From NCBI GenBank assembly GCA_913057785.1, contig CAJXPD010000103.1, positions 1-32,993 of the forward strand: 32,993 nt of DNA, written 5' to 3'. The DNA comes from an uncultured Lewinella sp. GTDB taxonomy: Bacteria > Bacteroidota > Bacteroidia > Chitinophagales > Saprospiraceae. Positions 1-8,211 of this stretch are shown here, in pieces. The translations under genes were made by a program, and so were the position numbers. Numbering within the stretch: position 1 is the stretch's first letter; every line of letters starts with the position of its first letter. Below the pieces are notes generated by a model. The model saw only the letters and a list, made by a program, of their open reading frames with translations. It made no database searches and had not been told where the DNA came from.

Positions 1-348
1 TACATTGATGATGTAAGCATTTCTGGTTGTGTTGGTGGTGTTGGTACTCGACTCAACAATCAAACTCCACTAGCTCAGAGCGCGACCGACATCATTACTG
101 CTGTAGGTTTATATCCAAATCCAACAAGAGGACAGATAACCTTAAGCTTTGAAATGCAAAAAGCAGCTCAGGTGCAACTTCAGATTACTGATATTTCTGG
201 TAGAATGATCAGTAAGGAAGCCATGCAAGTGGAAGCAGGAAGACAACAACAAGAACTGAACGCGGATCATCTGCGTGCAGGAGTCTACTTCATGCATATA
301 ACAACGAAAGATCAGATTATTACTAAACGCTTTGTCGTTATCCAATAA
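1..348 (+). CDS. C-terminal end of a T9SS-exported protein (5' partial)
   Basis: The frame is open from base 1 to the TAA at 346-348, giving about 115 residues; the gene starts before the window. It opens with YIDDVSISGC, the typical last strand of a jelly-roll (MAM/carbohydrate-binding-like) domain. A short linker follows, then a type A T9SS sorting domain: LYPNPTRGQITLSF near residues 39-52, an ISGR turn, GVYFMHI and the basic end KRFVVIQ. In this family the sorting domain directs export across the outer membrane by the type IX system and is then removed. The cargo's own function cannot be told from this piece. The next gene has the same 'DDI/V..GC' segment before its sorting domain, so the two share C-terminal architecture. 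A good terminator follows. Confidence 0.88.
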   Translation, partial: YIDDVSISGCVGGVGTRLNNQTPLAQSATDIITAVGLYPNPTRGQITLSFEMQKAAQVQLQITDISGRMISKEAMQVEAGRQQQELNADHLRAGVYFMHITTKDQIITKRFVVIQ

Positions 349-372
349 ATCTGATTTTTAGAAAGATAGAGA

Positions 373-409
373 AAGGTCAGACGGTAATCCCGTCTGGCCT
401 TTTTATTTT
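373..409 (+). terminator. Intrinsic terminator of the left-edge T9SS cargo gene
   Basis: An 11-bp stem, AAGGTCAGACG (373-383) with CGTCTGGCCTT (391-401), has one G-U pair and a 7-base loop. It runs into TTTTTATTTT. It lies 25 bases after the stop codon and reads on the + strand. Confidence 0.85.
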
Positions 410-681
410 GGAATAAGGTCAACCTAAAAGTTTAATCTCATATTTTTATATTATATTATTTTTATATATTTTTGTAGAAAGCAGGCCTACTTACACAACA
501 ATTGGTCTCATCTAGGTTTCTAATCCTGCTTGATTTCCACAGTAAAACACTTTGGCTCCTCCCAAAGCTTTCCTAATCGAAAGCACTTTGCCTTTTACAT
601 TATGAACAATGACTAAGCAGTATTGCTTGATGGTCAGCATCGACTGTCTTGCGCAAATTTAACTAAGCCCAAACTGCAGTC
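410..681 (+). promoter_or_regulatory. AT-rich leader upstream of the subtilase gene
   Basis: No gene is visible between the terminator and the subtilase start. The best promoter signal is TATTTTTG at 467-474, which fits the Bacteroidota -7 consensus TAnnTTTG. No clear TTG -33 element sits 19-21 bases upstream, and the leader would be about 200 nt long, so this is weak. The AT-rich tract at 440-475 is the only other notable feature. Confidence 0.3.
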
Positions 682-3681
682 ATGAAACAGCGCAAAGTAC
701 TTTTATTCAGTATTGCTCTTCTTATTTCTCAAGCCCTTCTTTCCCAAACCTTTTTCTACGGCCCAAATGGTAAAGAGCATTTGGAAGTATGGCCCGAAAT
801 GATCGGCATAACCTTTACTAAAGGAATCGGTGCCGACAGCAAAGAACAAATCGTCGCCAAGGAAGAACACTTACATCCCTTTGATCCTACATCCGAGATC
901 CCACATCCTGCACTCAGCTTGCTTCGGTGCAAGTCCGGACTCTCCCAACAAGAGGTTATTGAAATGTGTCGCCGACTGGAATCACTTGCCACAGTAGCAA
1001 AGGCATCGCCAATTTATACTTATACAGATGGAACTTTACAAATTCCGAATAAGCAGATTTTCGCTAGATTAAAAGATCCCAGCTTCTTACCCTCCTTCAA
1101 GAAACTCGTGCATAAGGATCACCAAATAAGCTACTCCTACCGTGAAAAAGATCCAACGCTTCTGAACATACAAGTAAATACTCCATCGGCCTGGTCTACA
1201 ATCGATTTAGCTAATTGGCTGTATGAACAAGGTTGGTTTACATTTGCCGAGCCGGACTTTATCCGCTTACTACATCCCATGCATACTTCAGATCCCATGA
1301 TAGAAGAACAGTGGGCGATTCACAATGATGGCGAAAACACCTTGTTCTATGGCGGCACTGCCGAGGCAGATATGAATGTGTACGCCGCCTGGAATATCAG
1401 TACAGGAAATTCCGCTATAAAGGTTGCCATCATCGACGAGGGCGTTGATCTTCAGCATCCGGATTTGGCACCTAATCTTCTCCCAGGATATGATGCTACA
1501 GGTCAAGGTTCTCTTGGCGCAGCAAACTCAGCTGACGCGCATGGTACGGCTTGTGCCGGCGTGGTAGCTGCGGTTGGAAACAATGGAATTGGAATAGCAG
1601 GAATAGCATACGATAGTAAGGTAATACCTATTAGAGTGGCTTATCGAGCAGCAAATAATTGGGTTACGACTAATGGCTGGATTGCCAACGCGATCAATTG
1701 GGCTTGGGAGCAAGGTCAAGCAGATATTCTCAGCAATTCTTGGGGAGGAGGTAGCCCTTCTTCTCTCATCAATGAAGCCATTGACAATGCCCTCCGTTTT
1801 GGACGGAGAGGATTGGGAAGTCCAGTGGTTTTTGCCGCAGGCAATCAAAATGGAGAAGTCAGTTACCCTGCTAGCTATCCAAAGACTATAGCCGTCACTG
1901 CCATGAGCATGTGTAATGAGCGGAAATCCTTACAATCCTGTGATGGGGAGACTTGGTGGGGAGCGAATCATGGGTCAGGGGTCGATGTAGCGGCTCCAGG
2001 AGTAAAAATTTCAACCCTAGATAATAGTGGAGCAACCGGTTGGGAGGAAGGGAACTATTTAGATAATTTTAATGGGACATCTGCTGCTTGTCCAAATGTA
2101 GCCGGGGTGCTGGCTCTTATTCTCTCTACTGCCCCCGATTTATTGGCGACCGAAGCTCGCTATATGTTGGAAAGTTCCTGCGATAAGGTCGGCGGATATG
2201 AATATAATCCTTTCATACCCGGACAGGGAAATGGAACCTGGTCGCCCGATCTAGGATATGGCCGTGTCAATGCGGGTAAGGCCCTCAATGCTTTAACTTG
2301 TGATAATTGCTTGGGGTGCCTGGATGGCGTACTCAATGGACAAGAAACGGGGATCGATTGTGGTGGGCCCAATTGTTTACCGTGTCCTACTTGTGACGAT
2401 GGCATATTAAATGGAGACGAGGAAGACATAGACTGTGGCGGCTCCTGTGATGCCTGTATTTGCTTTGATCAGACATTAACCTTAAGTATACAATTCGACC
2501 ACTATCCCGAAGAAACCAGCTGGTCCATTAGAAGCCCAGAAGGGGTAACGGTTGCCACGGGCGGCCCATTCACGGAAGCCGTAGGTCTGTCGACTTATAC
2601 TGAACAAATTGTACTATCTGAAGGACAGTACGTGTTTAGCATTCAGGATAGTTATGGGGATGGAATTTGCTGTAACTATGGAGAAGGCAACTTTCAGCTG
2701 ACGGACTCCAACGGTGCTGTTCTTATCGCAGGCAGCGAATTTTCAGCCGCTGCCAGTGTCGCTTTCTGCATTAGAGCCACCGTGGATACTTGTAATGATG
2801 GAATTCAAAACGGGGAAGAAACGGGAATTGATTGCGGCGGGACTTGCACGCCTTGTAGTGAATTAGCCTGCAGTGCTCAAGTGATCGGAAATTCTGATTT
2901 TGAATCAGGATGGGGAATTTGGCAAGGTGAGGCAATGGTCCGCCGATCAGAGCAGGACCAAGCATTTGCCAATAGCGGAGAATGGTGCATTAGACTAGCA
3001 GGCCCTCGTCAGCAATCAGGCCTGCAAACCTACAGCTTGGATCTAAGCGGCCTCTCCGAGATAGAGATTCAGTTTGCCTTTACTTCCCGCGGGATGGGAA
3101 CACTTAAGGAGGGCTTTAGTTTACATCTGTCCTCCAATGCAGGAAAAACTTTTACTCCAGTCGCTGAATGGAGGCAAGCCAGAGATTTTGACAATGAAAA
3201 ACCCCAATTTGAATCCGTCCAACTGCAGGGGCCATTCAGCTCAACAAGTGTACTAAGGTTTCAGATTGATGGATCATCTGAGGATGATCAATTGTACCTT
3301 GACGATATAATGCTTAATGGATGTGCCCTTACGAACGAGCCCTTAGTCGCCCTGAACAGGTCAAGAGATGGAAGAAGTGGTACTATGGCTAGCAGGCATA
3401 AGGAAAATAGTAGGATGAATTTCCCGTCTCAGGTTGACTTATTTCCTAACCCAGCCAGCAGCACGCTACATTTCAACGCTAGTCAAATTCCGGAACCAAT
3501 AAGTCGAATACAGATAGTCGATATTCAAGGAGGTATTGTACATAAAGAACCCATCGAGCAGAAGCAGAATGGGAGAATAAGTACTGCAATAGATTTGAAC
3601 GCGCTTCCTCCAGGAGTTTATTGGTTACAGTTTTACAATGAAGAAGCTATTTACAGGAAAAAATTCATGATACAACGATAA
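682..3681 (+). CDS. S8 subtilisin-like serine protease with T9SS sorting domain
   Basis: A complete 999-residue exported endopeptidase. A signal peptide (MKQRKVLLFSIALLISQ...) is followed by a propeptide-like region to about residue 200. The catalytic domain then carries the full triad: Asp252 in VAIIDEGVD, His287 in DAHGTACAG and Ser467 in NGTSAACPN, with Asn388 (AAGNQNG) as the oxyanion-hole residue. Next come two cysteine-rich modules (about 543-593) of the form C-DG-x-x-NG-x-E-x-x-IDCGG-x-C-x-x-C. A beta domain containing DSYGDGICCNYG, a third cysteine-rich module (about 702-725) and a jelly-roll domain ending YLDDIMLNGC follow. A type A T9SS sorting domain starts at VDLFPNP (about 918) and ends KKFMIQR. 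It is probably secreted or surface-attached and degrades protein; the substrate is unknown. All catalytic residues are present, so it should be active. Confidence 0.93.
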   Translation: MKQRKVLLFSIALLISQALLSQTFFYGPNGKEHLEVWPEMIGITFTKGIGADSKEQIVAKEEHLHPFDPTSEIPHPALSLLRCKSGLSQQEVIEMCRRLESLATVAKASPIYTYTDGTLQIPNKQIFARLKDPSFLPSFKKLVHKDHQISYSYREKDPTLLNIQVNTPSAWSTIDLANWLYEQGWFTFAEPDFIRLLHPMHTSDPMIEEQWAIHNDGENTLFYGGTAEADMNVYAAWNISTGNSAIKVAIIDEGVDLQHPDLAPNLLPGYDATGQGSLGAANSADAHGTACAGVVAAVGNNGIGIAGIAYDSKVIPIRVAYRAANNWVTTNGWIANAINWAWEQGQADILSNSWGGGSPSSLINEAIDNALRFGRRGLGSPVVFAAGNQNGEVSYPASYPKTIAVTAMSMCNERKSLQSCDGETWWGANHGSGVDVAAPGVKISTLDNSGATGWEEGNYLDNFNGTSAACPNVAGVLALILSTAPDLLATEARYMLESSCDKVGGYEYNPFIPGQGNGTWSPDLGYGRVNAGKALNALTCDNCLGCLDGVLNGQETGIDCGGPNCLPCPTCDDGILNGDEEDIDCGGSCDACICFDQTLTLSIQFDHYPEETSWSIRSPEGVTVATGGPFTEAVGLSTYTEQIVLSEGQYVFSIQDSYGDGICCNYGEGNFQLTDSNGAVLIAGSEFSAAASVAFCIRATVDTCNDGIQNGEETGIDCGGTCTPCSELACSAQVIGNSDFESGWGIWQGEAMVRRSEQDQAFANSGEWCIRLAGPRQQSGLQTYSLDLSGLSEIEIQFAFTSRGMGTLKEGFSLHLSSNAGKTFTPVAEWRQARDFDNEKPQFESVQLQGPFSSTSVLRFQIDGSSEDDQLYLDDIMLNGCALTNEPLVALNRSRDGRSGTMASRHKENSRMNFPSQVDLFPNPASSTLHFNASQIPEPISRIQIVDIQGGIVHKEPIEQKQNGRISTAIDLNALPPGVYWLQFYNEEAIYRKKFMIQR

Positions 3682-3736
3682 ATCAGTTATTTATAGTTGT
3701 CGAAAAATATAGATATCAAATAGACATAAAGAAGAA

Positions 3737-3790
3737 TGGCCAATCTACCTCATTGCAGATTGGCCACTTTCATCGGACTTTTCTTCCGAT
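3737..3790 (+). terminator. Tandem hairpins after the subtilase gene
   Basis: A perfect 10-bp stem, TGGCCAATCT (3737-3746) with AGATTGGCCA (3757-3766), is followed at once by ATCGGA/TCCGAT around a CTTTTCT loop (about 3772-3790). U-tracts are short (CTTT, CTTTTCTT). It lies 55 bases after the stop codon and is probably the + strand terminator. Confidence 0.6.
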
Positions 3791-3803
3791 TTGGGGAGTA
3801 TAT

Positions 3804-3986
3804 AAAAAAAGCCCTACCAGCACTTGACTGACAGGGCCCAAAAGTCATCCCTATGATTATATTTTAAATTGGAAATTTTCAATTTTGTGTAGTGTTTCAT
3901 CGTTGAATGCAGTCGAAAGATAAGCGTTTTTCCAATATTTAGAAAAAAACTTATAAAAAATTTATCATACAAGCAGCGAAAAACAA
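3804..3986 (-). ncRNA. Candidate small RNA on the minus strand between convergent genes
   Basis: No convincing protein is encoded here. On the minus strand a TTG (3986-3984) lies exactly 19 bases before TAAATTTT (3964-3957), one base off the TAnnTTTG -7 consensus. About 145 nt downstream, an imperfect hairpin (GCCCTGTCAG with CTGGTAGGGC, 8 of 10 pairs, 3838-3811) runs into TTTTTTTATATA. Promoter-like and terminator-like signals thus bracket an RNA of roughly 3804-3950. Peptidase T upstream on this strand ends at 4182, so the hairpin could instead be its distal terminator. The RNA resembles no family I recognise. Confidence 0.35.
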
Positions 3987-4138
3987 TTAAACGGTATCTA
4001 TTAGGTAGGAAACGACATGAAAAATGTCCTAATGAACAGAATTTTGAAACGCAAAACGCCGTCCCGACCAAGATCGGGGTCATCATAATTCCAGAACTAA
4101 GAATTAGTTTTCAACAGATTTTATCCTAGCATGATTAT

Positions 4139-4178
4139 GCGTCATTATCCTGGCTCGAGCGATAATGACGCTTTTTTT
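4139..4178 (+). terminator. Strong plus-strand intrinsic terminator facing pepT
   Basis: A perfect 11-bp stem, GCGTCATTATC (4139-4149) with GATAATGACGC (4161-4171), is followed by seven T on the + strand. On the minus strand it lies just after the pepT stop but has no U-tract there. It should stop + strand transcripts before they run into pepT. The rest of 3990-4138 shows no gene. Confidence 0.7.
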
Positions 4179-4181
4179 GTC

Positions 4182-5429
4182 CTAAGCTCGCTCTTCCCAA
4201 ATCATAGCCAAGTGAATCAATGTCTCGGCTGATTTTTCCATATCCTGCACAGAAACCCATTCGTACTTCGAATGAAAAGCATGTTCACCTGCAAAAATAT
4301 TGGGGCAGGGTAAGCCCATGAAGGATAAGCGGGATCCATCCGTACCCCCTCTAATACTAGAAGCTATGGCTGACATGCCTGCCCGCTCAATTGCATTTAC
4401 TGCATTCTCGACTACCTGCGGATATCGATCCAAGACCGTTTTCATATTGCGATACTGCTCCTTCACAATGAACTCCGCACTAGAATTTGGATATCCGCTT
4501 AGCACTTGGTTCAATGTTTCTTGCAAGATAGCTTCGTTCTCCTGGAGTCCAGCCTCCGTAAAATCCCTGATAATAAATTTGATCTCTGCCTGTTCTGCAA
4601 TACCACTAACCTGGACAGGATGTATAAAACCTTGCCTACCCTCTGTCGTTTCTGGTGAAAGTCGATCCTTCGGTAATGCTGCCAGTACGTCAGCTGCAAT
4701 CTTAATTGCACTTTCTAGTTTACCCTTAGCAAAACCTGGATGCGCGCTTACCCCTTGTATCTTAATAGTCACTCCATCGGCCGAAAAGGTTTCATCCTCC
4801 AAAGTTCCTCTTTTCTCTCCATCCACGGTATAACCAAATTCTGCGCCCAATCTCTCCATATCCACTTTATCTACCCCCCTGCCAATCTCTTCATCCGGCG
4901 TAAAAAGAACACGGATCTTTCCATGCTTTAGCTCAGGATTTGCCATTAACAGGCGTACAGCGTCCATAATGGCAGCTACTCCAGCCTTATTATCAGCCCC
5001 CAATAAGGTCGTTCCGCTCGCGGTCACGATATCATTACCAATTTGCTCCTTGAGGTCAGGATGATCCGCTTGCTTGATGATAATACTCTCGTCGTCTGGT
5101 AGCACTAAATCCTGCCCTTGGTAATTATGGTGTACCAATGGTTTCACACCCGTTCCGCTACTGTCCGGCGAGGTATCCATATGTGAACAAAAACAGATCA
5201 CAGGTACGTCCTTATTGCTATTGGACGGAATAGTTGCATAGACATATCCATACTCATCTAATTCGGCATCGCTTATACCTAAGTCCAATAATTCTTGCAC
5301 TAGGACTCGACCCAGGTCTTTTTGTTTTTCAGTGGAAGGATGAGTGGTGGAATGAGGATCAGATTGTGTATCAATTTTCACGTATCTGAGAAAGCGGTCT
5401 AGGACAGCGTGTTGGAGTGATAGGGCCAT
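4182..5429 (-). CDS. pepT: Peptidase T (tripeptide aminopeptidase, M20 family)
   Basis: A 415-residue cytoplasmic zinc aminopeptidase that removes the N-terminal residue from tripeptides, the family's usual length. The di-zinc motifs are complete: SHMDTSPD (His83, Asp85), LLGADNKAG (bridging Asp146), TPDEEIGRG (catalytic Glu180, ligand Glu181), VDGE (Asp203) and HAFHSKYEW (His386). The IRGGTDGSRLSFMGLPCPN segment is characteristic of PepT. The frame stays open to a TTG at 5453, but that TTG is the last three bases of a perfect -7 promoter element, so the ATG at 5429 is the better start. The first residues MALSLQHAVLDRFLRYVKIDTQSD also line up with the PepT N-terminus. It appears to be transcribed alone. 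Confidence 0.94.
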   Translation of the reverse strand: MALSLQHAVLDRFLRYVKIDTQSDPHSTTHPSTEKQKDLGRVLVQELLDLGISDAELDEYGYVYATIPSNSNKDVPVICFCSHMDTSPDSSGTGVKPLVHHNYQGQDLVLPDDESIIIKQADHPDLKEQIGNDIVTASGTTLLGADNKAGVAAIMDAVRLLMANPELKHGKIRVLFTPDEEIGRGVDKVDMERLGAEFGYTVDGEKRGTLEDETFSADGVTIKIQGVSAHPGFAKGKLESAIKIAADVLAALPKDRLSPETTEGRQGFIHPVQVSGIAEQAEIKFIIRDFTEAGLQENEAILQETLNQVLSGYPNSSAEFIVKEQYRNMKTVLDRYPQVVENAVNAIERAGMSAIASSIRGGTDGSRLSFMGLPCPNIFAGEHAFHSKYEWVSVQDMEKSAETLIHLAMIWEERA

Positions 5430-5450
5430 AGCATTAATAATTTTGGTCTG

Positions 5451-5458
5451 CAAAAATA
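5451..5458 (-). promoter_or_regulatory. -7 promoter element of pepT
   Basis: On the minus strand this reads TATTTTTG, a perfect TAnnTTTG match, 22 bases before the ATG at 5429. No good -33 TTG is seen. Its position decides the pepT start codon. Confidence 0.5.
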
Positions 5459-5542
5459 ACTAAATCAAGAAATTATTTGTGGCCGTTCTGGATAAGATGG
5501 TAGTTGATCTTGAAAAAGAAGACAAGAAGGGGTTATGCCCAT

Positions 5543-5580
5543 AAAAAAAGCCTCTCAAACTGCTTGTTTGAGAGGCTTTT
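5543..5580 (-). terminator. Intrinsic terminator downstream of glnA
   Basis: A perfect stem, GCCTCTCAAAC (5550-5560) with GTTTGAGAGGC (5566-5576), is flanked by an A-run at 5543-5549 and a T-run at 5577-5580. It can work on both strands. On the minus strand the hairpin ends in TTTTTTT and should end the glutamine synthetase transcript. Confidence 0.8.
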
Positions 5581-5607
5581 GCAAAGCTCATTCCCAGCAG
5601 GAAAGCT

Positions 5608-5636
5608 AAAAACCCGCCCTGCAAAGCAGGGCAGGC
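5608..5636 (-). terminator. GC-rich hairpin, first stop after glnA
   Basis: Stem GCCCTGC (5616-5622) with GCAGGGC (5626-5632) around an AAA loop. On the minus strand it is followed by GGGTTTTTA. It lies about 55 bases after the glnA stop and precedes the stronger hairpin at 5543-5580, giving tandem terminators. Confidence 0.55.
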
Positions 5637-5691
5637 AATGGCATATTCCTATGCAGGAACTAGAGCTGATTTTAGTTCTTCATACTGTATG

Positions 5692-6705
5692 TTATGCAGA
5701 CTTAACAGTCTTGATAATTACCGCAGCTACTTTGTAAGGATCAGCAGCAGAGTTTGGACGACGATCTTCTAACCATCCTTTCCAGTTGTTCTCTACTGTT
5801 GCAATTGGAATACGGATAGAAGCTCCTCTATCACTGATTCCGTAGCTAAATTTGTCAATTGATTGCGTTTCGTGCAATCCGGTAAGTCGTAGGTGATTAT
5901 CTGCACCATATACATCGATACATTCCTTGATCACTTCTGGAGAAGCTCCGAAAGCAGAACAGATTGTATCGTAAGTTTCTTTGTTACCAGCCTCACGCAA
6001 GACTGAGTTAGAGAAGTTAGCGTGCATACCAGAACCATTCCAGTCACCTTGGATTGGCTTACAGTGCCAGTTGATGGCTACACCGTATTTCTCAGCAGTT
6101 CTCTCCAATAGATAGCGAGCTACCCAGATTTGGTCACCAGCTTCGGCTGCACCTTTAGCAAATACCTGGAATTCCCACTGTCCGGCAGCTACCTCTGCGT
6201 TGATACCTTCTACGTTAAGGCCTGCATCCAAGCAAATATCAAGGTGCTCTTCGATGATTTCACGTCCGTATGCATTCTTCGCACCAACAGAGCAGTAGTA
6301 AGGCCCCTGTGGTTCTGGGTATCCCCCTACAGGGAAACCTAGTGGTAAGTTCGTTTCTGGATCCCAAAGGAAGTACTCCTGCTCGAAGCCGAACCAGAAA
6401 TCATTGTCATCATCAGCAATGGTAGCACGGCCATTAGTAGCGTGTGGAGTACCGTCAGCACTCAATACCTCTGTCATTACTAAGAATCCATCTCTACGAT
6501 CTGGATCTGGGTAAATAGCCACTGGTTTCAATAAGCAATCTGAAGCACCACCGGAAGCCTGACCGGTAGAGCTACCGTCAAAAGACCACATTGGGCAGTC
6601 TTCTAATTTACCACTGAAATCCTTAAGAATCTTTGTTTTACTTCTTAGTCCTTGTGTTGGTTCTGATCCATCAAGCCAGATGTACTCTAGTTTTGATTTT
6701 GCCAT
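5692..6705 (-). CDS. glnA: Type II (eukaryote-like) glutamine synthetase
   Basis: A 337-residue cytoplasmic enzyme that joins ammonia to glutamate using ATP. Its short length and motifs place it in class II (GSII, the plant/animal type), not the 450-residue GSI or 700-residue GSIII. Visible motifs are WSFDGSSTGQA (40-50), FGFEQEY (106-112, metal and ammonium site), VGGYPEPQGPYYC (about 127-139), GINAEVAAGQWEFQV (168-182), GDWNGSGMHANFS (221-233), RGASIRIP (294-301) and EDRRPNSAADPY (314-325). It is the last gene of the nitrogen block, 83 bases behind the porin gene with no clear terminator between, so it may be co-transcribed. Class II enzymes lack the GSI adenylylation site, so control is probably transcriptional or through PII; that is inference. 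Confidence 0.95.
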   Translation of the reverse strand: MAKSKLEYIWLDGSEPTQGLRSKTKILKDFSGKLEDCPMWSFDGSSTGQASGGASDCLLKPVAIYPDPDRRDGFLVMTEVLSADGTPHATNGRATIADDDNDFWFGFEQEYFLWDPETNLPLGFPVGGYPEPQGPYYCSVGAKNAYGREIIEEHLDICLDAGLNVEGINAEVAAGQWEFQVFAKGAAEAGDQIWVARYLLERTAEKYGVAINWHCKPIQGDWNGSGMHANFSNSVLREAGNKETYDTICSAFGASPEVIKECIDVYGADNHLRLTGLHETQSIDKFSYGISDRGASIRIPIATVENNWKGWLEDRRPNSAADPYKVAAVIIKTVKSA

Positions 6706-6788
6706 CGTTAAAATGTGTTTTTCAAATTTTTTATAAAATTATTGTCAGCTCTACTCCTACACCTCCACAAAAGAGGGGTAAAAACAGA

Positions 6789-7898
6789 TTAAAATCCGTA
6801 TACAAACGCTAGTAAGAAGGAGGCTAGACTTCCACTTGGTGCACCATCACCATCGAAGAATACATCTTCAGAAACAGAATCAAATCTCAATTCCGGGATG
6901 ATTGTCAAGTTACCTGTGGTATAGCTACCAGTTAGTGTGAAATCAGAAGCATTAGTATCTGCAAAATCAGCAAAAACCACGGCATCATCCTGGAACAATT
7001 CGAATCTTGCCCCAATCTTGAAGTCATCACTAGCTGCCAATTGAGCGTACAAAGCAACACCAGAGAATCCAACTTCATCTCCCGCATCAGCAAGAGTAGC
7101 ATTAATCCCTAGGTAGAAATCTTCAGATACATCTACACCACCCGTCAAATCTACTTGAGAGTAACCATCTCCAAACAAACCGTTTAGGTAAAATCCACCA
7201 TATCCGGCCTGTACACCAAAGAAATAGTCACCGCTTGGGTTGAATTCAGTAATATCCGTTGGATTCAAAATAGCAGCCATGAAGCTAAAGCCACTTTCAG
7301 AAGAAATATCCAGCTTCAAACCAGTATGAGAGAATGGACCATATGAAAACATATACGAGGTAGAGTAATTAAAGTTCGCAGTAGGAGAAATCACCTCATA
7401 CCCTAAGAAAGTATTGAAATTACCCATGGTTATCGTTGCATTCTCTGATACATTCCAGTAGGCATAAAGTTGATTAACGATCTGCGCTGAGTTAGAGTAC
7501 AATGGAGATGCAAAAACTGCATCGGATCCTCTTGGTCCAAAAACCAAGTCGGCCACTACCCCACCCTTAGCTGTTTCGTATGAAGCAATCAAGTTGATCA
7601 TACCTAATGAGAAGCCTGGCAAATTTGCAAATGAAGTAGCTGGAGCTACGATTCCACTTTTGGAAATATCGTTTGGTCCGTTCAAGTTCGTTCTAAAGTA
7701 CGTGTCCACAGATCCTGAAAAAGTCAACTTGGGTTCTTCATCTTCTTCCTCTTCGGCAGTAGCCTCTGTTGCTGTATCCGCGTTAACAGCAATCTCTTTT
7801 TCAGTAGTAGCTGTTGCGTCTGTACTTTGAGCACTCACCTGAAGGGTAAGCCCCATTACTAGCATCAAGATTAAGGTTTTGAAAAGTCTCATGATCAT
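6789..7898 (-). CDS. BBP2/OmpL-like outer-membrane beta-barrel porin
   Basis: A 369-residue predicted outer-membrane protein. A signal peptide (MIMRLFKTLILMLVMGLTLQVSAQ) is followed by a Thr/Ala/Glu-rich acidic linker (about 25-60) and then alternating strands typical of a barrel. The strands begin at KLTFSGSVDTYFRTN and end with the aromatic C-terminus FLLAFVYGF. It matches the putative beta-barrel porin-2 pattern as I recall it. An internal ATG at 7892 gives a shorter signal peptide and is equally likely as the start. Lying between amtB and glutamine synthetase, it plausibly lets small nitrogen compounds through the outer membrane. That role is inferred from position only. Confidence 0.8.
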   Translation of the reverse strand: MIMRLFKTLILMLVMGLTLQVSAQSTDATATTEKEIAVNADTATEATAEEEEDEEPKLTFSGSVDTYFRTNLNGPNDISKSGIVAPATSFANLPGFSLGMINLIASYETAKGGVVADLVFGPRGSDAVFASPLYSNSAQIVNQLYAYWNVSENATITMGNFNTFLGYEVISPTANFNYSTSYMFSYGPFSHTGLKLDISSESGFSFMAAILNPTDITEFNPSGDYFFGVQAGYGGFYLNGLFGDGYSQVDLTGGVDVSEDFYLGINATLADAGDEVGFSGVALYAQLAASDDFKIGARFELFQDDAVVFADFADTNASDFTLTGSYTTGNLTIIPELRFDSVSEDVFFDGDGAPSGSLASFLLAFVYGF

Positions 7899-8011
7899 TG
7901 TTTTTAAAAGTCGTTAAACAGAATAGGTTGCCCAGGGGCTCCCAAAAGCATTTGGAAGTCCTGTCATGATCATCAAGAAACCAGCGAATAAGCGATCCTC
8001 TCAAAGGAGTT

Positions 8012-8124
8012 TTGTTTTTTCGGTTAAAACCTTAATTTTGATTCACTTAATTATGGTCGAGAATTCGGTTATTCTACCGTTTTCTTGATGTCGGCTCCTG
8101 GCGAAAGTCAGGGGCCATTTTTTT
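8012..8124 (+). ncRNA. Candidate plus-strand small RNA opposite the amtB-porin gap
   Basis: The genes on both sides are on the minus strand, yet this gap holds a + strand transcription unit signature. TTTG (8011-8014) lies 18 bases before a perfect -7 element TAATTTTG (8033-8040). About 80 bases further on, GGCTCCTG (8093-8100) pairs with CAGGGGCC (8109-8116) and runs into seven T (8118-8124). The predicted RNA is about 78 nt, starting near 8046. It has no usable ORF and would be antisense to the leader of the porin mRNA. The remainder of 7899-8011 shows no gene. Confidence 0.4.
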
Positions 8125-8136
8125 GTTCGAATGATG

Positions 8137-8194
8137 AAAAAAGCGCAAGAGCCTAGAGGGAAAAATCTTTAGGAGAAGACTCCTCCCTCTAGCC
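8137..8194 (-). terminator. Terminator after amtB
   Basis: On the minus strand CTAGAGGGA (8192-8184) pairs with TCCCTCTAG (8161-8153), and an inner GGAG/CTCC hairpin sits in the loop. GCTCTTGCGC and six T follow. It lies 17 bases after the amtB stop, so the porin gene probably has its own promoter. Confidence 0.55.
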
Positions 8195-8211
8195 GTAGCC
8201 GTAAGTTGAGT

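Noticed and set aside
349..681. Riboswitch or RNA leader before the subtilase gene
   Set aside because: No recognisable aptamer motif or second terminator; only an AT-rich tract and a lone -7 element.
3814..4086. 90-residue minus-strand ORF in the convergent gap
   Set aside because: Its composition looks random, it has no signal or domain, and it runs through the hairpin of a terminator.
4300..4833. 177-residue plus-strand ORF inside pepT
   Set aside because: It is the antisense shadow of a clearly conserved enzyme; no independent signal.
5430..5453. TTG start at 5453 for peptidase T
   Set aside because: The TTG is part of a perfect TAnnTTTG promoter element and the added eight residues are not family-like; ATG 5429 preferred.
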